From Aquiluna sp. KACHI24 (lineage in GTDB: Bacteria > Actinomycetota > Actinomycetes > Actinomycetales > Microbacteriaceae), in NCBI RefSeq assembly GCF_025997915.1, contig NZ_AP026677.1:124001-188000 (forward strand): 64,000 nt of DNA, given 5' to 3'. Position 1 is the first letter of the stretch; each line of letters opens with the position of its first letter. This document shows positions 1-9,063 of the stretch, piece after piece. Made by a program: the position numbers and the translations under genes. The notes beneath the pieces were generated by a model. The model saw only the letters and a list, made by a program, of their open reading frames with translations. It ran no database searches and was not told the origin of the DNA.

Positions 1-1
1 C

Positions 2-1492
2 CAGGGAGCCTCTTTATTCATGCCAGTCTGCGCATCCGAGAGCCAGACCCCATGCTTTGAAAAGCTCAGCATCCGAGATGGAGGTTCATGGTCCGATGCT
101 GTCTTTGTGGGCTATGGAAACGATCGAAAGATAGAGCCCGTTTCCTCAAGTTCGTTGCCACTGGCTACCACGCCATCGCTATTCTCGGCAACGATTGGCG
201 GTGAAACTCTTACCCTGGTCGTTCGTTACAACCTCACCTATTTCAAAGCAAATGGGAACTGGTCTGCTAATGAAATGACTCTGGATGTGTCTCCTTACGA
301 GACTGCGTTCGATCCTAGGTTCACTCAAGGTAGGGCCTACACATTCGTAAACGCGGAGGGAAAGCGCTACTTTGCCGGCGGAAGTGGGACCCAACACATC
401 GAGAGCGCTGCACAGTGCCTATGGTCCGATGAGGGAAAGTGCGGCCTTCGTGCAGATTTTCCCTCCGGAATTGCAATCAGGGCTGAAGTACGTGCCCCAC
501 TTGAAATCAACGGCTGGTTTGAGGGTCGAATGAAGGACCCCAGAGTTCAAGTATCAAAATCGGCTACATTCCAGCGCATATCCGTGGAGGCCGAGCCAGT
601 TGAGGTAAATCGAATCAGCTATCGAACGGCATTGGGAAATGTTGATGTGGCTGGCTATCGAGCCTTGAATATCGGCTATAGCGGTCTTCTCGAGGGGCCG
701 CTGACGCTGTGGTCTGATGCGTGGGGCCAAACGGGGTTCGAGTTCGTAAAGCGTCTTCGAGACCCGATGGGGGATAAATCGAGCGGAAAGAACAACCTTT
801 GGTCAGTCAAGACAATCATGAACGCAGTGCCGCAACAATGCCTCACGGATTCTGAATCAATCGCTGGATTCGTGGTTACCAACGCCTCTGTTTACTCAGG
901 CAGTGTGCCCGAATTCAAGGACGGATATCTCAGTTATCAAGTTGCTGGTATGCACTATGAAGCCGATGGTAAGACGCTGAACCTAGGCACCTACGACATG
1001 GTTATGAGATCTGACGTAGCTCGCTGTCTCTACGGTTTTTCCAAGGCACCGATTTCAGCGACTGTTCAAGTAGTGGGGACCGCCGGCGAAGAGAAGGTGG
1101 CCACAACCATTGTGAACGAGCGGGACGGGTGGCTAAAGCTTGCCGCCTATGGGTTCACCTTTTCGGAGAAGGAAGTTCGCGTCACTCTGACTCAGGCCCC
1201 TCAGCCTAAGAAGGTGAGCGCAAACCTATCGAAGTTCACTGGTAAGGCAACCAAGCTAAACGCGTCGCAACGTGCTGCCATCGAATCAATAATTTCTCAG
1301 ACCGAGGCCAACTCGATCGCATCTTGCACCGCATACTTCGTCAAGGCAGCCGACAAGCAGCTCGCCGAGGCTAGAGCAAAGGCGGCGTGTGCATATGCAC
1401 AGGGTCTGAACCCAAAACTGAAGTTCACCTCCACCGCGAAGCAGACCAGGACGAAGGGTCTTGATGGACGAGTCACCGTGGTTTCAAATTGA
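2..1492 (+). CDS. Secreted tandem-paralogue protein 1, 5'-truncated by window edge
   Basis: The frame is open from the window edge, so the ATG at 20 is probably internal and the true start lies outside. The two paralogues downstream are longer and begin with signal peptides, which this copy lacks here. The C-terminal half carries a block present in all three (VAGMHYEADG, SDVARCLYGFS, RDGWLKLAAYGFTFSEKEVRV). A last ~75 residues follows with two cysteines and the pattern LAEARAKAACAYAQGLNPKL, which recalls the RA-rich helix of OmpA-like domains; I regard that resemblance as tentative. The stop overlaps the TTG start of the next gene (TTGA), so the genes are probably co-translated. The function is unknown; a secreted or cell-surface location is inferred from the paralogues. 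Confidence 0.8.
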   Translation, partial: QGASLFMPVCASESQTPCFEKLSIRDGGSWSDAVFVGYGNDRKIEPVSSSSLPLATTPSLFSATIGGETLTLVVRYNLTYFKANGNWSANEMTLDVSPYETAFDPRFTQGRAYTFVNAEGKRYFAGGSGTQHIESAAQCLWSDEGKCGLRADFPSGIAIRAEVRAPLEINGWFEGRMKDPRVQVSKSATFQRISVEAEPVEVNRISYRTALGNVDVAGYRALNIGYSGLLEGPLTLWSDAWGQTGFEFVKRLRDPMGDKSSGKNNLWSVKTIMNAVPQQCLTDSESIAGFVVTNASVYSGSVPEFKDGYLSYQVAGMHYEADGKTLNLGTYDMVMRSDVARCLYGFSKAPISATVQVVGTAGEEKVATTIVNERDGWLKLAAYGFTFSEKEVRVTLTQAPQPKKVSANLSKFTGKATKLNASQRAAIESIISQTEANSIASCTAYFVKAADKQLAEARAKAACAYAQGLNPKLKFTSTAKQTRTKGLDGRVTVVSN

Positions 1493-3330
1493 AGAAACTA
1501 GTTCCCTGGCTCCTCGGGCTAACTCTTGCTCTCAGCTCTGTGCCTGCTATTGCCGAAGATGAGCAATGGCCGCTCCCCAACGAATTTGAGCTAGGGCACC
1601 ATTCGATAGTGATTGAAGACACGGTTGATTTCGGTCAGCTCTTCTCTTCACTCACGGTGTTTGACGAGTCCACATCGAAGCAGCTGAGTTGCGAGTCCTT
1701 GGATGACTTGAATTGCTCAGGTGCGAAGATGATGAGGTTCAATGCGAACTTTGCTAACTGTGAGCGTGCTAATCAGTTCGACTGCGTTGAACAGCTTTCT
1801 ATCAAAACCAACTCAGGTTCTGCCGTTGCAGAATTTGACCGCTACGTCTACTCAGAGCACCCAAACGCTTTCAAGGGAGACGAGAGGCTCCTGCCGGTTG
1901 AAATTGGACAACCATCGGTTTGGCGAATCCCTGGGGCACCCCATGCCGCGGGCGATCTCTATCTGCTCGTTGGTGGTAAACAGGGTTACATCCGATCTGG
2001 TCAGCTAATTGACGTCAAGATAAACGTTCAGCTGATCCCAGTCTCAGAACTCGAAGGCATTTGGGACGGCGTCATCGATGTCAATGGTTTCGGGGTCATA
2101 TCACAATGTGTCGAGAAAAAGTTGGACAACGGTAAGACCGAGATTGTGGGTTGTGGCGGAGGAGCTCAAGACTTCGGCCGATTCAGGTGCGCGATTTGGG
2201 AACAAGATGGCACTTGTTTGCTTAAGAAAGCGCATCGTCTCGACGGCGAAATCTCCGTATCACTCAGGCTGGCAAATGAGCCGACAGGATGGCTCCATGG
2301 ACGCATCGAAGATCCGATTGTCAAAACACAGGAGGCCGCTGGGATCAGCACAATTACCGTGACGGCTAAACCGGTTAAAGTTCCGACTCTCTATCACGGC
2401 GGCTATTTTGGGCAGCTCCCTGCAGACCTCCAGGAATACTGGGATGACTGCATGGAAAAGCGCGATTGCAACATCTCAACGAGAATCGCAAACTCTGCAC
2501 CTGAGAGTCAGTCTGGTGCCAATCGAAACGTTCAGTCTTACCTGTACCCTTTTGGAAGCAGGGCGCTCAAGGCCGTAACTACCTTTGCCAAGCACGTCGC
2601 AGATACCCCGGTTGCAGCTCCAACCTCGTGGGGCTTCAGAACCCTAGATTTGGTCAAGAATTCAGCTCTGGCCCCCTGTGTCTCCAAGTTCAACGGAACT
2701 CTTGGCGTCGTGACAACAAACGCAACCGCTTACTCTGAGGGCCCACCAGAGCTGAGAAACGGATCACTTCGCTATTCGGTTGCTGGATTGCATCACGGGA
2801 CGGATGGCAAGTCTCTGAACCTGGGCACGTACGACCTTTTGATGCGCTCTGACTTCGCTCGCTGCGTTTACGGATTCAGCAGTGCTCCTCTGCAAGCGTC
2901 TGTCTCAGTGCTAACCGTTGCAGGCGAGAGTGTCGTGGCAACGACTCAAGTATCGGAGCGTGATGGCTGGCTAAAGCTTGCCGCCTACGGCTTCACCTTC
3001 TCTGAAAAAGAAGTCCGCGTTACTTTGACCCAGGCCCCACAGCCCAAGAAGGTGAGCGCAAACCTAGCTAAGTTCAGTGGCAAGCTTACAAAGCTCAGCT
3101 CATCGCAACGTTCAGCCATCGAATCACTCATGTCACAAACCGAGGCAAACTCTGTTGCCAACTGCACCGCCTACTTCGTCAAGGCAGCTGACAGGAAGCT
3201 TGCCGAAGCTAGAGCAAAGGCGGCGTGTGCTTATGCTCAGGGTTTGAACCCCAAGCTGACCTTCACCTCAAGCGCCAAGCAGACGAAAACTGCTAGCTTG
3301 AATGGCAGGGTTGTAGTCAGTTCCAACTGA
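1489..3330 (+). CDS. Secreted tandem-paralogue protein 2
   Basis: This 613-residue protein starts at TTG and overlaps the previous stop by 4 bp. The N-terminus (KKLVPWLLGLTLALSSVPAIA) is a clear signal peptide with an A-x-A-like cleavage site. The middle is diverged from its neighbours. The C-terminal ~230 residues align with protein 1 almost without change: the stretch from RDGWLKLAAYGFTFSEK to KKVSANL is identical, although the codons differ at third positions. The tail is the Cys-containing OmpA-like region ending in VVVSSN. It is most likely secreted and wall-associated. I do not recognise a catalytic motif and no function can be assigned. Confidence 0.85.
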   Translation: MKKLVPWLLGLTLALSSVPAIAEDEQWPLPNEFELGHHSIVIEDTVDFGQLFSSLTVFDESTSKQLSCESLDDLNCSGAKMMRFNANFANCERANQFDCVEQLSIKTNSGSAVAEFDRYVYSEHPNAFKGDERLLPVEIGQPSVWRIPGAPHAAGDLYLLVGGKQGYIRSGQLIDVKINVQLIPVSELEGIWDGVIDVNGFGVISQCVEKKLDNGKTEIVGCGGGAQDFGRFRCAIWEQDGTCLLKKAHRLDGEISVSLRLANEPTGWLHGRIEDPIVKTQEAAGISTITVTAKPVKVPTLYHGGYFGQLPADLQEYWDDCMEKRDCNISTRIANSAPESQSGANRNVQSYLYPFGSRALKAVTTFAKHVADTPVAAPTSWGFRTLDLVKNSALAPCVSKFNGTLGVVTTNATAYSEGPPELRNGSLRYSVAGLHHGTDGKSLNLGTYDLLMRSDFARCVYGFSSAPLQASVSVLTVAGESVVATTQVSERDGWLKLAAYGFTFSEKEVRVTLTQAPQPKKVSANLAKFSGKLTKLSSSQRSAIESLMSQTEANSVANCTAYFVKAADRKLAEARAKAACAYAQGLNPKLTFTSSAKQTKTASLNGRVVVSSN

Positions 3331-3347
3331 ATCACTTGGGGGAGTCG

Positions 3348-5042
3348 TTGAGGAAGCACTTTTGTGCCATAGGGGCCGTACTAATGGCTTTCACCTCATT
3401 GACGCCCGCATCGGCTGGGTATATTCCAGAAGACATCGATCCGATGCAGCTCAACAGTGGTCAGTACATCTCTTTGGCCGATGCCTCATTCGGTCCATGG
3501 AGTTCAAGGGTCACATCGCGGGCAAGTGCTCGTGACGAGGTGCTCTGCAGCGGCTTTGCCGATTTATGCGATTTGGCAGCTGACAATACTCGTCAGATAT
3601 CTGCCAACCTGACTTTCACCACTTGCAATTCACCTACTGAATTCGACTGCGCGAGGCTACTGACAATAAGCGGTGAGAGCTACTCGCTTACTGAACTCGT
3701 CGGAGATACGGTTTCAGGATTGCCAGACAAATTTCTACCTCATGGCTCTGGCCCATTGCTCGCTAGCGGGCCAAATGGTGATTTCATCCTCTCGATCCGA
3801 GGTGAGTATCAGTTTGATTCTGCCAAGGGCTATTTTCTTACTCGAGCTCTGGATGTAGAACTTCTTCCAGTCACCGCACTCCAAGGAAACTTTGAAAGAA
3901 TCCGGATGGTCCAACGTCAAAGCGATGATGCGAAAACCGTTGGTGAACAAGGGGCAGCCGCAAAGTGCTATTTCAATACCGAGTCCGTCTGTTACCAATC
4001 TGACCAGACTCGGTTAGCCAACTTGGATGTGCAACTTGAGTTGCAGCTTTCCAGCAAGTGGAGTGGCTTTTTCAAGGGGAGACTAACCGAACCGGTGCTG
4101 GCGGTTAGGAAGAGCAAAGGCGTGCAGATTGTCTCCTTGACTGCCCAAGCCGCCAGAACGCACAGAGTCTTCTTCAAGGTGAACTGGGACGCTTATGGCA
4201 AGGCGCAGGAGGATGCAATGTGTGCCGGCACTTCCTGGTGCGAGGCCATGAAGGTGGGTTCTACTGGGCTCCGTACCCACCTGTCCTCGGCTCCTGGGGC
4301 GATGGCGATCGTTCAAGCGTTCGGCAAGCACCATTTGGATACGGCTGCCGAAGATGTCTTCGAGTGGTCTTTCGGCATTGGTCGCTCTATCGGTGAAGAT
4401 TGCCTGGGTCCCAACAGAGGTTTGCTTGGCATGGTCACCTCCAATGCGCCGGTCTTCCAAGCTGGACCGCCAAATTTCCAGTCCGGCTACCTCACCTATG
4501 ACATTGCTGGCCTTCACTATGCGAAAGATGGACAGACGCTAAATCTTGGCGAGTACAACCTTCAAATTCGCTCCGATGTTGCCAGATGCCTCTATGGGTT
4601 CAGCAATGCTCCGGTGTCCGCGACGGTTCAAGTAACAAACGAGTCGGGTAAGCAAGTTGTGGCTACAAAGGTGGTCTCAGAGACCGACGGCTGGCTCAGG
4701 CTAAACGCAAATGGCTTCACCTTCTCGAAGAAGCGCGTAAAGGTGAAAATCTCCCAGGGTGTTCAGGCAACCCTTTTGCCTTTTGCCCCGGGGGGCATGA
4801 AGCTCTCGGCCTCACAGAACACATTTTTGAAACAGGCACTGGCTTCAAAGATTTCTGGGACCGAGCTCACCTGTACCGGTATTTATTCGTCACAAGCCAA
4901 AGCATCGTTGGCCAAGAAACAAGCTGAGGCTACTTGTGCAGCTGCAAAGAAGCTAAGGCCCAGTCTCAAGACAATTTCATATGTGACATCCGCTTCCAGC
5001 ACAGGAGCAAAGGTCGGATCAGTTCTTCTCAGATCCAATTAG
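3348..5042 (+). CDS. Secreted tandem-paralogue protein 3
   Basis: Third member of the tandem family. The frame has an in-frame TTG at 3336, but TTG at 3348 gives a typical signal peptide (MRKHFCAIGAVLMAFTSLTPASA) and sits just after the purine-rich GGGGGAG at 3338-3344, so I prefer 3348 (564 residues). The shared block is present (DIAGLHYAKDG, SDVARCLYGFS, TDGWLRLNANGFTFSKK). This copy is the most diverged: the Q-A-P-Q-P linker is replaced and the tail is shorter. The Cys pair and the Ala/Lys-rich helix of the terminal domain are kept. Probably exported; the role is unknown. Confidence 0.83.
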   Translation: MRKHFCAIGAVLMAFTSLTPASAGYIPEDIDPMQLNSGQYISLADASFGPWSSRVTSRASARDEVLCSGFADLCDLAADNTRQISANLTFTTCNSPTEFDCARLLTISGESYSLTELVGDTVSGLPDKFLPHGSGPLLASGPNGDFILSIRGEYQFDSAKGYFLTRALDVELLPVTALQGNFERIRMVQRQSDDAKTVGEQGAAAKCYFNTESVCYQSDQTRLANLDVQLELQLSSKWSGFFKGRLTEPVLAVRKSKGVQIVSLTAQAARTHRVFFKVNWDAYGKAQEDAMCAGTSWCEAMKVGSTGLRTHLSSAPGAMAIVQAFGKHHLDTAAEDVFEWSFGIGRSIGEDCLGPNRGLLGMVTSNAPVFQAGPPNFQSGYLTYDIAGLHYAKDGQTLNLGEYNLQIRSDVARCLYGFSNAPVSATVQVTNESGKQVVATKVVSETDGWLRLNANGFTFSKKRVKVKISQGVQATLLPFAPGGMKLSASQNTFLKQALASKISGTELTCTGIYSSQAKASLAKKQAEATCAAAKKLRPSLKTISYVTSASSTGAKVGSVLLRSN

Positions 5043-5076
5043 GAATTGCCACGACCTAAGTAATGCTTAACTCATC

Positions 5077-5220
5077 GTGCGCGGAGTAAAAAAAGAAAAC
5101 CTGCCGCAGAAGAACTGCGAGCGTTGCGGCAGACCCATGGTCTGGCGCAAGGCGTGGGAGAAAAACTGGGATCAGGTGAAGTACTGCTCCGAGAAATGCA
5201 AGAGAACTAAATCTCTTTAG
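5077..5220 (+). CDS. DUF2256 family small zinc-finger-like protein
   Basis: A 47-codon GTG-started frame in the gap after the paralogue cluster. It has the complete signature of the DUF2256 family as I know it: an N-terminal basic stretch, NLPQKNCERCGRP, a W-R-K-x-W-E-K-N-W-D core and KYCSEKCKR. The two Cys-x-x-Cys / Cys-x(3)-Cys pairs are likely zinc ligands. The stop at 5218-5220 lies inside the convergent galU gene, a tail-to-tail overlap of 14 bp. The family is small and widespread but, to my knowledge, of unknown function. There is no good ribosome-binding site; TAATGCT-like sequence shortly upstream could serve as a -10 for a leaderless transcript. Confidence 0.85.
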   Translation: MRGVKKENLPQKNCERCGRPMVWRKAWEKNWDQVKYCSEKCKRTKSL

Positions 5221-6106
5221 CGAAGTCCTTTAGCCAGCTTCTGAGATCGCTGCCGATGTCTTCTCGGTCGATACCGATTCTCAAGGTTGCCTTGATGAAG
5301 TCGAGCTTGTCTCCAGTGTCATAGCGACGTCCGCGGAACACGACTCCTCGCACACCACCTGCAATCTCTGGGTGCTCAACCGCATACTCCAGGGCATCGG
5401 TGAGCTGGATCTCTCCACCGCGACCTGGATCAGTCTTCTCCAAGATGTCGAACATTTCGTGACGAAGCACGTAGCGGCCGATCACTGCAAGGTTTGAGGG
5501 TGCCTCTTCGCGGGCGGGCTTCTCAACCAAGCCAGTTACCTGCACCACATCGTCCTCGGAGGTCTCATTGATGCTTGCGCAACCATAGAGGTGGATCTGA
5601 TCTTCTGGGACTTCCATGAGTGCGATCACGTTGTCGCCGGTTTGCTCGTGAACCTCGAGCATGCGGGGGAGAATCTGGTCCCTAAAGTCGATTACGTCAT
5701 CGCCAAGCAGCACGGCAAAGGAGTGATTGCCGACATGGCTCTTTGCTCTGAGGACCGCGTGACCAAGACCGCGCGGGTCTCCTTGGCGGGTGTAGTGAAT
5801 GTCGGCTAGTTGAGAAGACTCTTGAACTTTGAACAACTTCTTGGCATCGCCCTTATCGGCCAATACCTGCTCCAGCTCCGCCACTCGGTCGAAGTGGTTC
5901 TCCAGGGCATTTTTGTTTCTGCCGGTGATCATCAGTAGGTCATCAAGACCTGCCTCGACGGCTTCCTCAACAACGTATTGAATTACTGGCTTATCAACCA
6001 GCGGCAACATTTCTTTTGGCATCGCCTTGGTGGCTGGCAAGAATCTAGTTCCAAGTCCAGCAACTGGGATAACGGCCTTTTTGACACGATAGTGCGCCTG
6101 AGTCAT
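5207..6106 (-). CDS. galU: UTP--glucose-1-phosphate uridylyltransferase
   Basis: Makes UDP-glucose from UTP and glucose-1-phosphate. The 299-residue length is normal for bacterial GalU. The N-terminal nucleotide-binding motif is KAVIPVAGLGTRFLPATKAMPKEMLPLVDKPVIQ, with the catalytic region GDD (LLGDDVI) and the sugar-binding VEKPAREEAPSNLAVIGRYVL further on. UDP-glucose is the substrate of the UDP-glucose dehydrogenase at 11772-13088, so this gene feeds the polysaccharide genes downstream. A TAGGCT box ends 6 nt before the ATG, suggesting a leaderless mRNA. It is divergent from the subtilase gene and overlaps the DUF2256 gene at its 3' end. Confidence 0.96.
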   Translation of the reverse strand: MTQAHYRVKKAVIPVAGLGTRFLPATKAMPKEMLPLVDKPVIQYVVEEAVEAGLDDLLMITGRNKNALENHFDRVAELEQVLADKGDAKKLFKVQESSQLADIHYTRQGDPRGLGHAVLRAKSHVGNHSFAVLLGDDVIDFRDQILPRMLEVHEQTGDNVIALMEVPEDQIHLYGCASINETSEDDVVQVTGLVEKPAREEAPSNLAVIGRYVLRHEMFDILEKTDPGRGGEIQLTDALEYAVEHPEIAGGVRGVVFRGRRYDTGDKLDFIKATLRIGIDREDIGSDLRSWLKDFAKEI

Positions 6107-6112
6107 GGCTAA

Positions 6113-6118
6113 AGCCTA
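6113..6118 (-). promoter_or_regulatory. Leaderless -10 box of galU
   Basis: TAGGCT on the minus strand ends 6 nt before the galU ATG, so transcription would start at or next to the start codon. There is no Shine-Dalgarno sequence between them. Confidence 0.6.
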
Positions 6119-6185
6119 GACTCAACTCTCAGGAAATGCTGACTTCTCAGATTTACACTTTCGGGCAGTTGGATAGGAGTTACAA

Positions 6186-7520
6186 ATGGCTAAGCGAATA
6201 CTTGGGTTGCTATCGGCAGCCCTGTTGGTAGTCATTGGGCTCAGCACTCCAGCCCAAGCTGCCCCAATCGAGAAGGCCTATGAGGCCATCAACATCAACG
6301 CCGCCTGGAGTAAGAACATCCTCGGTCAAGGCGTGACCATTGCCATGATTGACCAGGGTGTGAACCTGCAGCACGAGTACTTTGATGGTCAGGTCGTTGA
6401 CGGCATCTGTGTTTACCAAACCAACAACACCGCAACCTGTCCAAACGGCACCAAGTTTCAAACCGGTCTCGCTGCCGCCAGCCAGCGTCGTGATCTTAGA
6501 GGTGCCCTGATTGCTGAGGAAACCCACGGCAACATGGTCGCTGGCATCGTCGCCGGTAAGCCAAACTCGGTGGCACCAGGTGGCGTTGCTCCCCAAGCCA
6601 AGATCGTGATGGCTAACACCGATATGCAACCTAAGAGTGTGGTTGCAGCGCTTGAGTATTTCTACCAAAACCGCGAGAAGTACAACATCGTCGCCGTCTC
6701 GATGTCCTTTGGAATTCTGGGTCTGACATCTCGTCAGGACCTGCTCAACTGCAACACCAACCCGGTCTACACCGAGGTGCGAGCTTCGCTGAAAAAGCTT
6801 CGTGAGGTTGGGGTTATCCCATTTGCCGCAGCCGGCAATGGCTTCTACCTAGACTCGGTGGAGTCCTGGGCACCAACTTGTTTGGATGAGGCAGTGTCCA
6901 TTGGTTCGGTTGATGAGAATGGCCAAATCTCGATCTACAACACCATGAGCACCAAGGTTGAGTTACTGGCCCCCGATTACGCAATCTCGGCAGCCACCTA
7001 CGGTTACATGCAGGCCAGCGGCACATCTGCCGCTGCACCGACCGCAGCTGCCAGCTATGCCCTGTTGAGGCAGCAGTTCCCGCTGCACTCCGCTCAGACA
7101 GTTCTGGAAGCGATGAAGGTCTCGGGCAAGAAGATCGACGATGTGGTACGCAAGCAGATTCCAATGGTTGACATCGCTGCAGCCCAAAAGGTCTTGGAGT
7201 CAACCCCGGTTGGTGGCACTCCAGTTGATCCAAACCCAACCCCGGTCACTACCAAAAAGGTGACCGTCGGATCCTTCAATGGCTACATCGCCATCTACGT
7301 GCAAGGTTATGAGGGCAGCCAGTTCATCTCTCGAATCGCGGGTAAGTGGATTAGCGTCTCGTCGCTGAAGAACGTGACCGGTAAGCCATACGCCCTGATC
7401 AAGCGCAACACCGGTGCCGGCTATGACGTCAAGGTCGAGGTTTGGATTGATGGCGTGAAGCAAACCCTGAATACTTCGGGACAGCCCGCTTCGCAGGTTT
7501 TGGTGCTCAGAACTCGCTAG
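6186..7520 (+). CDS. Secreted subtilisin-like serine protease (S8)
   Basis: A 444-residue exported peptidase. Residues 1-25 form a signal peptide ending in PAQA. The S8 triad is complete: Asp56 (IAMIDQGVNL), His114 (EETHGNMVAGIVAG) and Ser281 (SGTSAAAP), with the oxyanion Asn in AAAGNG near 218. A Pro/Thr linker (about 342-357) leads to an ~85-residue C-terminal domain (VTVGSFNGYIAIYV, GKWISVSSLKN, YDVKVEVWIDGVKQ) that matches the C-terminal domain of the two large surface proteins at 14785 and 18169. The AGGAG at 6175-6179 is well spaced for the ATG, and TACACT at 6154-6159 is a plausible -10. Probably a cell-envelope protease; its substrate is unknown. Confidence 0.93.
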   Translation: MAKRILGLLSAALLVVIGLSTPAQAAPIEKAYEAININAAWSKNILGQGVTIAMIDQGVNLQHEYFDGQVVDGICVYQTNNTATCPNGTKFQTGLAAASQRRDLRGALIAEETHGNMVAGIVAGKPNSVAPGGVAPQAKIVMANTDMQPKSVVAALEYFYQNREKYNIVAVSMSFGILGLTSRQDLLNCNTNPVYTEVRASLKKLREVGVIPFAAAGNGFYLDSVESWAPTCLDEAVSIGSVDENGQISIYNTMSTKVELLAPDYAISAATYGYMQASGTSAAAPTAAASYALLRQQFPLHSAQTVLEAMKVSGKKIDDVVRKQIPMVDIAAAQKVLESTPVGGTPVDPNPTPVTTKKVTVGSFNGYIAIYVQGYEGSQFISRIAGKWISVSSLKNVTGKPYALIKRNTGAGYDVKVEVWIDGVKQTLNTSGQPASQVLVLRTR

Positions 7521-8290
7521 CGACCAAATACAAAGAGCAAGAATTTCAATGGGCCACCAAGCTCCTTGATGCGCCTTAGCCCAAAGCCAAACCTAACCAT
7601 TGCGGCCTTGGATCCGAAGACTCGATCAAACACGGATGCTCTAGCCATGCGATCTTTTTTGCTTCCCCAGCGCGACCCAGATGATTCAAACGGATGGGTC
7701 GCCAAAGTGATTGGCATAAACACTGCCTTGGCTCCGGCGCTTAGTAAGTCAACGATGAATATGTATTCATCGCCAAGGTAGTTCTTAGCCCCAGCACCGA
7801 AACGTTCATCAAACCAAACCCCAAGTTGCCGCACCGCTTCAACCCTGATCACCATCTCGTAGGTTGCGGCCCTTGCGGAGTTGTATTTGGTGAGCTCCTC
7901 ACGACCCTTTGGATACTGCTTGCGCAGTTTGCCAGCCGGGTCTACAGCTTGGCCGAGCAGCAGCGAATACTCCGGGTTTTCATCGAGGAAGCGAACTGCC
8001 TCTTCGAGGCCCGCTTCATTGAACTCGATGTCGTCATCGGAGAAGATCAGGTATTCACCCTTGCAGTGCCAAATCGCCTGATTGCGACTTTTGGCAACGC
8101 CTAGGTTGGTGAGCTCGTGGATCTCAAGGTCGGTTCTTGTGAAGAGCTCGGCAAGGCCTTCGCCGCGCCAAGCCATGTTCTCGGGATTTTGAATGATAAC
8201 CGTGACCCGCCAGTCCAAACGCTCCGGGGGTGGCTTGATGTTACCCACTCGATCTGCGAGGGTCGAATAGCCGAGGGTCAGCTTGATCAT
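7517..8290 (-). CDS. Family 2 glycosyltransferase
   Basis: A 257-residue GT-A fold enzyme. It shows the expected N-terminal strand (WRVTVIIQNPENM), the region NLGVAKSRNQAIWHCKGEYLIFSDDDIEF with the DDD metal/nucleotide-sugar motif, and the later GDEYIFIVDLLSAGAKAVFM segment. The ATG overlaps the TAA of the upstream membrane protein gene by one base (TAATG), so translation is coupled. It belongs to a minus-strand polysaccharide block. Acceptor and donor cannot be read from the sequence. Confidence 0.85.
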   Translation of the reverse strand: MIKLTLGYSTLADRVGNIKPPPERLDWRVTVIIQNPENMAWRGEGLAELFTRTDLEIHELTNLGVAKSRNQAIWHCKGEYLIFSDDDIEFNEAGLEEAVRFLDENPEYSLLLGQAVDPAGKLRKQYPKGREELTKYNSARAATYEMVIRVEAVRQLGVWFDERFGAGAKNYLGDEYIFIVDLLSAGAKAVFMPITLATHPFESSGSRWGSKKDRMARASVFDRVFGSKAAMVRFGFGLRRIKELGGPLKFLLFVFGR

Positions 8291-9060
8291 TAGAAGCTGT
8301 TCGCCTTAGCTCGGGCAAATCTCATCAAGGAGCTGCTAACCGATGAGAATGTGGTGTTTTGAAGTCTTAGACCTAGGAATAACACGATGGTGTTGGAGAG
8401 TGTGACCAGACCATCAAGCGAGAACCAAATCAATACCCCAAGCAGCACCACTACACCGAAGCTTGCCAGCAGCGTGCCGAACTCGGCCTGCTGAATTCGA
8501 GATCCCAGGCGCTCTGCTGGAGTGACCTCTTTCTTGGCGCGTTTTTTCTCAACAAAGCCGCGTTGCTTCTTTAGCTGACGCTTGAAAAGCACTCCCATTA
8601 CCTGAAGCACGATCAGCACCAGCAGCATGTTTAGCCCTGCAAACAGCGGGCTGAGTGCAAATAAGAAGAACGCAATTACAAATAGCTGAGTCAAAAAGCT
8701 AAGTACGTTGACTAGCTCAAGACCCATAGCCCACTCCCAAGACTCCTTGGTCTTGGACTTTTCTCTGGTGTCCGCTCCGAATGCCTTGTCAAAGAACTTC
8801 ACCCGATAGGTCTTCTGCAGATAGTTGGCAGTTCTTGTGGAGATAAAAAGCACTGCAAACACAACACCGGCAACGATGATCTCGGCCAGCGGCTTGTCAG
8901 CCCCATCGACAACCAGATCGGTAAAGAGCTTGGCAACCAGCAGTTCAATAACCGGAATCGAGGCTGCAATCAGAACTAGCAATACCAGCTGCGTGCGGTA
9001 CTTGCCCTTCGGGACTAGGAGTTTGGAAGAGCTAAATAGTTCTTGAAAGATTTTGCGCAA
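8290..9060 (-). CDS. ABC-exporter-like membrane domain protein without ATPase domain
   Basis: A 256-residue integral membrane protein with about five to six hydrophobic segments (LVLLVLIAASIPVIELLVA, IIVAGVVFAVLFIS, LFVIAFFLFALSPLFAGLNMLLVLIVL, FGTLLASFGVVVLLGVLIW). The layout recalls the transmembrane half of an ABC exporter, and there is no Walker motif anywhere in it or in its neighbours. It lies between glycosyltransferase genes, 3 bp after the fusion gene stop. It could be a degenerate ABC transporter half or a scaffold for the polysaccharide machinery. The ABC relationship is my reading of topology and is moderate in strength. Confidence 0.6.
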   Translation of the reverse strand: MRKIFQELFSSSKLLVPKGKYRTQLVLLVLIAASIPVIELLVAKLFTDLVVDGADKPLAEIIVAGVVFAVLFISTRTANYLQKTYRVKFFDKAFGADTREKSKTKESWEWAMGLELVNVLSFLTQLFVIAFFLFALSPLFAGLNMLLVLIVLQVMGVLFKRQLKKQRGFVEKKRAKKEVTPAERLGSRIQQAEFGTLLASFGVVVLLGVLIWFSLDGLVTLSNTIVLFLGLRLQNTTFSSVSSSLMRFARAKANSF

Positions 9061-9063
9061 TAG

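Noticed and set aside
4083-4517. 144-codon minus-strand frame inside paralogue 3
   Set aside because: Shadow of a coding gene; composition and lack of ribosome-binding site do not support it.
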